Origin: Phycisphaerae bacterium | Lineage (GTDB): Bacteria; Planctomycetota; Phycisphaerae; UBA1845; UTPLA1 | Direction: 5' to 3' | Length of the DNA stretch: 11,458 nucleotides | Assembly: GCA_016935885.1 (NCBI GenBank) | Contig: JAFGQA010000358.1 | Span: 1 to 11,458 of the forward strand | Shown: positions 1 through 6,664 of the stretch, one piece after another | Layout of the letters: the number at the start of each line of letters is the position of its first letter | How positions within the stretch are numbered: the first letter of the stretch is position 1 | The notes under the pieces: generated by a model | The model's database searches: none | What the model saw: the letters and a program-made list of their open reading frames with translations, nothing else | Told to the model about the DNA's origin: nothing | Position numbers and translations under genes: made by a program

Positions 1-1648
1 CACGGGCCGCCTCCACCGCCGCGTTGAGCGCCAGCAGGTTGGTCTGGAAGGCGATCTCCTCGATCACCTTGATGATCTTGCTGATCTTCTCAGACGAGTC
101 GTTGATGCCGCCCATCGCCTCATTAAGTTGACCCATTGTCTGGTCGCCTTCGTTGGCGGCCTTCCGGGCTTGGCCGGCCAGTTCGTTGGCCTGCTTGGCG
201 TTGCCGGCGTTCGTACGGGTCATCGCGGCCATCTGCTCAAGCGCGCTGCTCGTTTCCTCGAGTGACGAGGCCTGCTCGTTGGCCCCCTCGGCCAACTGCT
301 GGCTGGCGCTGGAGACCTGGGTGGCAGCGTCGTTGACCTGGTTGGCACCCTCGTTCAACCCATGAATGATTCTGGTCAGCGTCCCGACGATCCCGCGTGT
401 GACCACCACTGCGATTCCGATCGCAAAGCACGCCAACACTGCACCCGCGATGCTGCACCAAACCGTGACCGAGGACATGGCCTTCTCCTGGGTCTGGCGC
501 AGGGCCGCGAGAGTCTCGTCCGTTTTCTGATCCATCCTCTTGGTTGCCTCGTAGAACTCGTCCTCATACGCCCCGACACCGATCACCCAGTCCCACGGCG
601 CGTAGTAGGCCAGCTTGACCACCTTGTCTCGCGGGGCAGCGTCGCCCTCGTTCTTCCAGGCATAACGGGTATCGCCGATCTCGCCGGGCTTCAAAGTCAA
701 CGCCTTGTCGCAGATTTCCTGAATGAAGGGGACACCGTTGGCGTCTTTGGCCCCCGAGATGTCCTCACCGTCGCGTTTTCCCTGGTGCGAGACGACGTAG
801 TGCCCGCGCGTTTTACCCTTGGCGTTGAGCACATACACGTAGCCGGTCTTGCCAACACTAAGTGCCATGATCGCGTTGCGCAACGCATCACTGTTCTCCT
901 CTTTGACGCCGGCATAGAGCACGCCGACTACATTCCGGTCAGCATCGAAGATGGGCTCGTACGCCGTGATGTACCAGGCGTTGACGACGTACGCCCGTCC
1001 CCTGAACACGTCGCCCCTCAGCACGGTGGAGATCACTGGGTTGGGCGTGCCGTCCGGGTCGACCGCAGGGATGTAGGTGCCGATGGCGCGCGTACCGTCC
1101 AGCTTCTCCACGTTCGTGCAGACGCGGAGCATGTCCCCGGTCTTGTTCATCCGCTGGAAGATCGTGCATGTTCCTCCCACCAGTTGCTTGACGTTGTCCA
1201 CGACGGGTGAGGCCGTGTTCATCTCCCGGTTGGAGCCGAGCCAGGTTGTCCCCACAAGCATTCTGGGGAGCGCCACTTCGGTGGCGATCTTCGTGTATTG
1301 ATTAACGGCGCTCCACGCGACTTCCTCATCCGCAAAGGATACCGGGCCAATATCGGACAGTACGCGGCGGGCGACGTTCAAATCGCAGCCGACCTTGTCT
1401 TGGAGCAACTCCTGCTGTGCGCCGCACATGGCGTACACGTTCTCGGCCACGTGGGTCAGATCGGTCAGGCCAGTCTGAATCAGGGCCTCTCGCGCGGCGG
1501 CGTTGTTCTCCTTCAGCCCGGCTTCCGCCTGTGCGGAGCTCTCTCGCACTGCCGCCGAAGTCTGCCACAGGATGATGCCGGCGATGATCGCGGCGGGAAC
1601 CACCGTCAGGGTCAGTTTGGAGACGAGGAGTTTTGTCTGTAGTTTCAT
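1..1648 (-). CDS. Methyl-accepting chemotaxis protein with periplasmic Cache sensor (partial, C-terminus beyond window)
   Basis: Transmembrane chemoreceptor that would relay ligand binding to CheA/CheW. The ATG at 1648-1646 follows AGGAGA with a 6-nt gap, and the frame is open for 549 codons to the window edge. TM1 lies at about residues 13-28. The sensor spans about 30-390 and resembles a Cache_3-Cache_2 fusion: VDNVKQLVGGTCTIFQ (149-164), ITAYEPIFDADRNVVGVLYAGV (about 227-248), then a second Cache unit with GKTGYVYVLNAKG and PWDWVIGVGAYEDEF (351-365). TM2 is about 394-418. The MCP signalling coiled coil follows, and the window ends inside the conserved hairpin tip (EIAFQTNLLALNAAVEAAR). Only about 25-30 residues separate TM2 from the signalling helices, so a full HAMP domain is not evident. 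Ligand unknown; Cache receptors often bind small carboxylates or amino acids. The missing C-terminus would hold the rest of the signalling hairpin and any methylation sites there. Confidence 0.95.
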   Translation of the reverse strand, partial: MKLQTKLLVSKLTLTVVPAAIIAGIILWQTSAAVRESSAQAEAGLKENNAAAREALIQTGLTDLTHVAENVYAMCGAQQELLQDKVGCDLNVARRVLSDIGPVSFADEEVAWSAVNQYTKIATEVALPRMLVGTTWLGSNREMNTASPVVDNVKQLVGGTCTIFQRMNKTGDMLRVCTNVEKLDGTRAIGTYIPAVDPDGTPNPVISTVLRGDVFRGRAYVVNAWYITAYEPIFDADRNVVGVLYAGVKEENSDALRNAIMALSVGKTGYVYVLNAKGKTRGHYVVSHQGKRDGEDISGAKDANGVPFIQEICDKALTLKPGEIGDTRYAWKNEGDAAPRDKVVKLAYYAPWDWVIGVGAYEDEFYEATKRMDQKTDETLAALRQTQEKAMSSVTVWCSIAGAVLACFAIGIAVVVTRGIVGTLTRIIHGLNEGANQVNDAATQVSSASQQLAEGANEQASSLEETSSALEQMAAMTRTNAGNAKQANELAGQARKAANEGDQTMGQLNEAMGGINDSSEKISKIIKVIEEIAFQTNLLALNAAVEAAR

Positions 1649-1899
1649 GGTCACTTCTCCTATTCAATCCGTATCCGTGGCGGGCGCACCGCCGCCGTTT
1701 CTCCGTCCAGCCTGCTCGAATCGCTTCGGACAGGATTGCGCTCTGATCGCTTCGGCACCGGGTGGGATCCGTCACACGCCGGGATGCCCTCCGCCATCCG
1801 GAGAACGAGGGCGTCTCCCGCAGTCTCCCGCAGTCGCCCGCGTCTCACGAGGCACGCGGGGCCTCGGCTTGTCTGCCGCGCCCGTGACTGTGATCGGAG

Positions 1900-1933
1900 A
1901 TGGCACGCAAGCACTACACAACATTCGTGCCAT
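1900..1933. repeat. 8-bp inverted repeat ATGGCACG / CGTGCCAT, possible operator
   Basis: Perfect arms ATGGCACG (1900-1907) and CGTGCCAT (1926-1933) with an 18-nt spacer, about 250 bp upstream of the chemoreceptor start. The dyad could be a regulator site or simply a hairpin. The right arm, read on the minus strand, is also the -24 half of the sigma-54-like site listed separately. Confidence 0.35.
1918..1932 (-). promoter_or_regulatory. Weak sigma-54-like -24/-12 promoter candidate for the chemoreceptor
   Basis: On the minus strand the sequence reads TGGCACG-AATG-TTGT. The known sigma-54 consensus is TGGCACG-N4-TTGC, so the -24 element and the spacing match, but the -12 GC dinucleotide is GT. 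It lies about 270 bp upstream of the chemoreceptor ATG, which would imply a long leader. Chemotaxis genes are sometimes sigma-54 dependent. The mismatch is at a critical position, so this is only a candidate. Confidence 0.2.
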
Positions 1934-2232
1934 TGGTGAACGGTGAGCACCATCCATGTGGGCCGATAACGGTCGGACCTTGACCTCCCGCCGCTCTTCA
2001 CCTTTGCAGGCAGATCGTGAGACTCACGACGCGGCCTTGGGCCGTCACCAGGAGAAGGACCTCACGCAGAGGCACGGAGAATCGACACGCTGCCGCGCAT
2101 CAAGCGGAGGGTCCTTGGGTGAACCCGCTGTTGAAGCTTCTGTGCCCGAAGGACCAGACGGTCTAAGATGGCGGGATTGCGTGTGGGGCGGAGCGACTCG
2201 CCTGAGGGTTTCGCCTATGCGTCGATTGCTGC

Positions 2233-2278
2233 CTCCGCCTGAGCCAGGCGGAGTGCCGCAAAGGCGGAGCCTGCCGCC
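2233..2278. repeat. Clustered GC-rich hairpins upstream of the DUF1801 gene
   Basis: CTCCGCCT (2233-2240) pairs with AGGCGGAG (2246-2253) around a 5-nt loop. AGGCGGAG recurs at 2262-2269 and could compete for the same partner. A second stem is GGCGG (2263-2267) with CCGCC (2274-2278). This looks like an intergenic palindromic repeat; it has no U-tract typical of an intrinsic terminator. Confidence 0.55.
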
Positions 2279-2353
2279 TGCCTCTCCGCTTGAGAATGCC
2301 GATCCGTTACAATGGCACGTCCCACCGAGACTGAATGACAGCGGAGCCACGGA

Positions 2354-2743
2354 ATGCCACCAAGACGGATTCAAGGAGAGGAGGTTGCAAGGCTGCTTGA
2401 GGGCTGGCCGGACGAGGTGTGTGACCTTGCGCTGGAACTCCGCGAGTTCGTTCTGCAGATCGCACCCGAATTGGACGAGACCATCGCCTTCAACGGACTG
2501 TGCTACTCCAAGCCCGGCCGACCCTACGGCGTCATCGGCGGCAACGTGTGTCTGATCGGCGAGAGAAACGGGACTCTGCACTTGGGATTCATACACGGCG
2601 CATCTCTGCCAGATCCCGATCGCCTTCTCCGGGGCACTGGAAAGGCCAAACGTCATATCGAAGTGAGAAGCACCAAAGACTTCCGCTGCCGAGCGTTCGA
2701 GAAGCTCATCCGCGCTGCCATCGCCCACGAACCGGCTGGGTAG
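2354..2743 (+). CDS. DUF1801 (YdhG-like) domain protein
   Basis: Small soluble protein of 129 residues, a usual length for DUF1801 proteins. The ATG at 2354 follows GGAG (2343-2346) with a 7-nt gap. Family features seen: an N-terminal helix ending LREFVLQIAPELDETIAFNG (about 29-48), a central strand with GGNVCLIG, then the most typical stretch LHLGFIHGASLPDP (75-88) and GTGKAKRHIEVRS (94-106), and a C-terminal helix KLIRAAIAHE. The fold is known from structural-genomics work, but its biochemical role is unsettled, so none is assigned. There is no signal peptide or membrane segment. It appears monocistronic, flanked by gene-free spacers. A TACAAT at 2308-2313 is a possible -10 box, with no convincing -35. 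Confidence 0.85.
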   Translation: MPPRRIQGEEVARLLEGWPDEVCDLALELREFVLQIAPELDETIAFNGLCYSKPGRPYGVIGGNVCLIGERNGTLHLGFIHGASLPDPDRLLRGTGKAKRHIEVRSTKDFRCRAFEKLIRAAIAHEPAG

Positions 2744-2798
2744 CCAGGGCCGAGCGTCCTTTGATTCATCCTCGGTTCCCAGCACCACCGCTCATGTG

Positions 2799-2826
2799 GC
2801 GGTTCGCCCGGAACAAGGCGAACCGC
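2799..2826. terminator. Strong 10-bp palindrome downstream of DUF1801, terminator-like
   Basis: GCGGTTCGCC (2799-2808) and GGCGAACCGC (2817-2826) are perfect inverted repeats around an 8-nt loop, 55 nt after the DUF1801 stop. The stem is stable enough for a terminator, but no T-run follows, so it may instead be an RNA-stabilising hairpin or an intergenic repeat. Confidence 0.4.
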
Positions 2827-3176
2827 GAGCCGCAAAGAACATCGAGATCGACATCCCAAGTGCAGCAAGCGGCATGACTCCCGGTCGTGCGATCTTCACG
2901 CCGGCCATCGCCCATGTGGGCGGTTGGCGCGTCCGAGAGGTCGATCGCCGCGAGGTTCATGCTGACGGTTCCCACAACGGGATATGGTTGATTCTTCCTC
3001 TACGCGCCCTCCGCTCCACTGTCCCAGCACGACCTGCTCAGACATCAGGGCCTCGTTGAACGTTTCACCGCTGAAGACCCGCGGGATCTTTGCGAATCAA
3101 CAGAGACGAATTTCAGGAACGACAGGCCTTCCGGTGCAGCACCAATGTTAGGCGATCTTACGAGACCTCTTTGGGC

Positions 3177-3223
3177 ACCGCCGTCTCGGTGGTAACGACG
3201 CGGGCGGGACGCCCGGGCCGCTA
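3177..3223. repeat. Double-hairpin palindromic repeat downstream of typA
   Basis: Stem 1 is ACCGCCG (3177-3183), loop tct, CGGTGGT (3187-3193), with one G-T wobble. Stem 2 is CGGGCG (3201-3206), loop gga, CGCCCG (3210-3215). The 10-mer CGGGCCGCTA (3214-3223) also forms an end of the larger repeats at 6471-6603 and, inverted, 9372-9477. The first stem and its context GGCACCGCCGTCTCGG recur at 11416-11430. It sits 33-79 bases past the typA stop, so it could also act as a terminator for typA. Confidence 0.6.
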
Positions 3224-3255
3224 GTCTCGTTAAGATTCCATGAGCTCGGCGCCGG

Positions 3256-5067
<1,812 letters not shown>

Positions 5068-5122
5068 TATGTCTTCTTTACACTTGAACCGACATTTCCC
5101 AGTTATCGAACCTCAACCCGAC

Positions 5123-5128
5123 ATTGTA
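5123..5128 (-). promoter_or_regulatory. Possible -10 box for typA
   Basis: Read on the minus strand this is TACAAT, about 55 bases before the GTG start, implying a leader of roughly 45-50 nt. No good -35 hexamer lies at the usual 16-18 bp. Similar GTtACAAT and GTATAAT sequences precede the DUF1801 and korA genes. Confidence 0.25.
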
Positions 5129-5194
5129 CGCAGGCCAGCCGCTCGATTCATCCGACAACGGCCTGTCTTGCCCCAGGTCTTGCCCAACGAGCCC

Positions 5195-5214
5195 CCTCCC
5201 GGCACGCCGGGAGG
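5195..5214. repeat. 20-bp near-perfect palindrome
   Basis: CCTCCCGGC (5195-5203) and GCCGGGAGG (5206-5214) are perfect arms around the dinucleotide ac. It lies upstream of typA (about 130 bp before its start) and outside the MITE-like unit. It may be a hairpin in RNA or an intergenic repeat; it is too GC-rich and too far from a start to call an operator with confidence. Confidence 0.5.
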
Positions 5215-5423
5215 CCAATCCGGCCGCTCCCGCCTTCGGAACCACGGTCTTGCGGCGTCTCCACCCAGAACCAAACCTGGCCCTGCAAATCTTCAACTTC
5301 TCGTCCGGCCGCCGCCACAAGGATGCCACGGCCACGTATACGCCCACCGGGCCCGTCTCCTGCTGGGGGATCCCTGTCATCGTGACCTGGAATGAAGGGA
5401 GTTTGGCTCGCTTTCCTTCGGCG

Positions 5424-5556
5424 CTAGTACCGCGTTTAACAGGAAACGCGACTACGATTGCTGGACCGAGAATCCCTTCTCGGTCCTGGAGCCGGTGCCG
5501 AGAAAGGATTCTCGGCAGAGCGTACAGTCGTTACTATTGGTGAAACGCCGTACTAG
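5424..5556. mobile_element. MITE-like element with terminal inverted repeats and tandem internal hairpins
   Basis: The ends CTAGTACCGCGTTT (5424-5437) and AAACGCCGTACTAG (5543-5556) are inverted repeats matching at 13 of 14 positions, enclosing a 133-bp unit with no open gene. Inside, CGCGTTT (5431-5437) also pairs with AAACGCG (5444-5450). Two hairpins follow: GGACCGAGAA/TTCTCGGTCC (5463-5472 with 5477-5486, 4-nt loop) and TGCCGAGAA/TTCTCGGCA (5496-5504 with 5509-5517, 4-nt loop). Size, inverted ends and lack of coding fit a non-autonomous element or a REP/BIME-type repeat. No transposase is in the window and no clear target-site duplication is seen. Confidence 0.5.
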
Positions 5557-5598
5557 GCATCCTCGTTCTCCTCCTAAGAAGCCGTTTCAGGACTGTGG

Positions 5599-5698
5599 CA
5601 CAGGCCTCCGGCCTGTGGAGGCAGGCGAGAGGATGCCCAGTGAATCACTCAATCCACCGGCTTTGGCGCCGGTGCGGCAGTTTCACCACGGGCTGCCG
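5599..5698. repeat. Palindromic repeat related to the korAB-flanking elements
   Basis: Three stems in a row: CACAGGCC/GGCCTGTG (5599-5606 with 5610-5617, loop tcc); CACCGGC/GCCGGTG (5655-5661 with 5668-5674, loop tttggc); CGGCAG/CTGCCG (5675-5680 with 5693-5698). The second stem and loop are identical to those at 6532-6549, and the following GCAGTTTCACCACGGGC resembles the right ends of the elements at 6471-6603 and 9372-9477. The lead-in TGTGGCAC is shared with 11413-11420. Its right end is about 150 bp before the peroxiredoxin start. Confidence 0.55.
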
Positions 5699-5846
5699 GA
5701 CCGTCACGGACCCGGCGAAGTTGCCTGAATCACGGCGGCCGGGTAACTTGGGACGTGGTCGATCCCGGACGGCTTCAAGATCGATTGGACCGGCGAAGGC
5801 GGGATTCAACGTCGTGGCGGAGTCGGCAACCGGTCGGAGTGAAACA

Positions 5847-6308
5847 ATGGAAGGCAAACGGAACGACCCGTCGCGTCTGCTGGATGTGGGCGAGAAGGCG
5901 CCGGGCTTCTCTCTCCCGGATCAGAACCAGGACGTAACCACCTTGGATGAGTTCCGAGGGAGGAAGAACGTCGTGCTGGTGTTCTATCCTCGCGACAACA
6001 CGCCTGGCTGCACGAAGCAGTTGTGCGGCATCCGCGACGAGTTCGATTCGTTTACAGGCAACGATATCGTTGTGCTGGGCATCAATCCGCAGGATTCATC
6101 GTCGCACCGCGGATTCGTGAATCGGCACGGCCTGCCTTTTCGTCTGCTGGTTGATCGAGATAGGAAGGTCGTGTCTGAGTACGGGTGCAGGGGAATGCTG
6201 GTGACGAAGCGGACGGTCTATGGTATCGACAAGGAAGGTGTGATCGTCTTCGCTCGCCGGGGGATGCCCTCCAACGAGGAGGTCCTCGAGACGTTCAAGG
6301 AGCAGTGA
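5847..6308 (+). CDS. bcp: Thioredoxin-dependent peroxiredoxin, BCP/PrxQ type
   Basis: Soluble 153-residue thiol peroxidase that reduces H2O2 and organic hydroperoxides and is recycled by thioredoxin. The AhpC/TSA-type fold is recognisable from VGEKAPGFSLPDQNQ (14-28) onward. The catalytic motif is YPRDNTPGCTKQLC (47-60): Cys55 is the peroxidatic residue and Cys60, five residues on, is the resolving Cys typical of PrxQ. Later landmarks are VLGINPQDSSSHRGFVNRHGLPFRLLVD and TKRTVYGIDKEG, which corresponds to the family R-[ST]-T-F-[LV]-I-D strand. The frame is open upstream to 5595, but that extension crosses a hairpin repeat and adds nothing family-like. The ATG at 5847 has GGAG 8 nt upstream and gives the usual length. 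It is followed by a repeat-rich spacer, so it is probably not co-transcribed with korAB. Confidence 0.93.
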   Translation: MEGKRNDPSRLLDVGEKAPGFSLPDQNQDVTTLDEFRGRKNVVLVFYPRDNTPGCTKQLCGIRDEFDSFTGNDIVVLGINPQDSSSHRGFVNRHGLPFRLLVDRDRKVVSEYGCRGMLVTKRTVYGIDKEGVIVFARRGMPSNEEVLETFKEQ

Positions 6309-6363
6309 GTGTGGCTAGGGATCAGATCGCAGGGAGACGCGCACGAGTAACGTAAACGGTTGA

Positions 6364-6420
6364 TCCGCCAAACGGCAAGCCACGGCGTCCGCCCACAAGC
6401 GGTCCGCCAAACGGCAAGCC
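6364..6420. repeat. 18-bp direct repeat, 39-bp period
   Basis: TCCGCCAAACGGCAAGCC occurs at 6364-6381 and again, identical, at 6403-6420, separated by 21 bases. Only two units are visible, with unlike sequence after the second, so this is not a CRISPR array. It lies just after the peroxiredoxin gene and before the repeat at 6471. Confidence 0.75.
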
Positions 6421-6470
6421 GGCAGGCCAGCCAAGCGTCGCAATCGGTCATGTTATTCTCGCGCGACGCC

Positions 6471-6603
6471 TGACAGCCCGTTGTAAGAGGGAAAACAGCG
6501 GTTCGGAAACGCCGTTCCTGACCGTGAAAACCACCGGCTTTGGCGCCGGTCTGCCTGTGCGTCGCACGCAGACAGGTGCCACAGTCTTGCCACGGGCCGC
6601 TAA
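6471..6603. repeat. Dispersed repeat, copy A, with imperfect terminal inverted repeats, upstream of korA
   Basis: The left end TGACAGCCCGTTGTAAGA (6471-6488) matches the inverse of the right end (6585-6603, minus-strand TTAGCGGCCCGTGGCAAGA) at 13 of 19 positions when 6470 is included. Bases 6477-6538 match 9379-9440 at 57 of 62, with a 33-base exact block (6495-6527). It contains the stem ACCGGC/GCCGGT (6533-6538 with 6545-6550) and a further imperfect stem built on CCTGTGCGT/ACGCAGACAGG (about 6554-6576) that copy B lacks. It is non-coding. It ends 61 bp before the korA start, so it may influence korA transcription or arise from an old mobile element. Confidence 0.7.
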
Positions 6604-6616
6604 GCATTGACGGCCG

Positions 6617-6622
6617 TATAAT
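6617..6622 (+). promoter_or_regulatory. TATAAT -10 box candidate for korAB
   Basis: A perfect TATAAT lies 42 bases before the korA GTG, giving a leader of about 35 nt. A TTGACG at 6607-6612 is only 4 bp away and cannot be the matching -35. TTGCCA at 6587-6592, in the right end of repeat copy A, has a 24-bp spacer, which is too long. If the site is real, the repeat end sits in the promoter. Confidence 0.35.
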
Positions 6623-6664
6623 CCTTCCAGGCGAATGGAGTGCCAGGCGAACGAGGAGGCAACC

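Larger units (their letters stand above)
1649..2353. other. Gene-free divergent spacer between the chemoreceptor and DUF1801 genes
   Basis: About 700 bases between two divergently transcribed genes. Open frames here are GC-driven and have no recognisable protein, ribosome site or family motif. Contents seen: the chemoreceptor Shine-Dalgarno next to 1649; a short imperfect tandem of the 10-mer CAGTCTCCCG around 1811-1840; an 8-bp inverted repeat at 1900-1933; and clustered GC hairpins at 2233-2278. Confidence 0.6.
2744..3255. other. Gene-free spacer between convergent DUF1801 and typA genes
   Basis: About 510 bases between two genes that point at each other. Short open frames occur on both strands (for example about 2796-3059 plus), but none has a credible ribosome site or recognisable motif. 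Structured parts are the 10-bp palindrome at 2799-2826 and the double hairpin at 3177-3215. The stretch between them shows nothing I can identify. Confidence 0.55.
5068..5846. other. Repeat-rich gene-free spacer between divergent typA and peroxiredoxin genes
   Basis: Nearly 780 bases without a credible gene. Long frames exist on both strands (about 5124-5543 plus, 5078-5380 minus, and an upstream extension of the peroxiredoxin frame from 5595), but they cross strong palindromes and show no family motif. The spacer holds a 20-bp palindrome (5195-5214), a MITE-like unit (5424-5556) and a hairpin repeat (5599-5698). Positions 5215-5420 and 5706-5846 show nothing identifiable. Confidence 0.6.

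Noticed and set aside
362..1210. 282-codon plus-strand frame opposite the chemoreceptor
   Set aside because: It is the antisense of a well-supported chemoreceptor reading frame.
1956..2555. Open frame of 199 codons on the plus strand
   Set aside because: It overlaps the DUF1801 gene in another frame, runs through hairpins, and its composition (Pro/Arg/Ser-rich, no motif) is that of a GC-driven shadow frame.
2045..2788. Open frame of 247 codons on the minus strand
   Set aside because: It is antisense to the DUF1801 gene, which has a clear family motif and ribosome site; the minus frame has no recognisable domain.
5124..5543. 139-codon plus-strand frame in the typA-peroxiredoxin spacer
   Set aside because: It crosses the inverted-repeat element and its hairpins and has no recognisable motif or ribosome site.
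5595..5846. N-terminal extension of the peroxiredoxin frame (84 codons)
   Set aside because: It runs through a hairpin repeat, has no family similarity, and the ATG at 5847 has a good ribosome site and gives the normal protein length.
6364..6420. Possible CRISPR array
   Set aside because: Only two 18-bp units, no third repeat, and no cas genes in the window.
6607..6622. TTGACG/TATAAT as a complete sigma-70 promoter
   Set aside because: The two hexamers are only 4 bp apart instead of about 17, so they cannot form one promoter.
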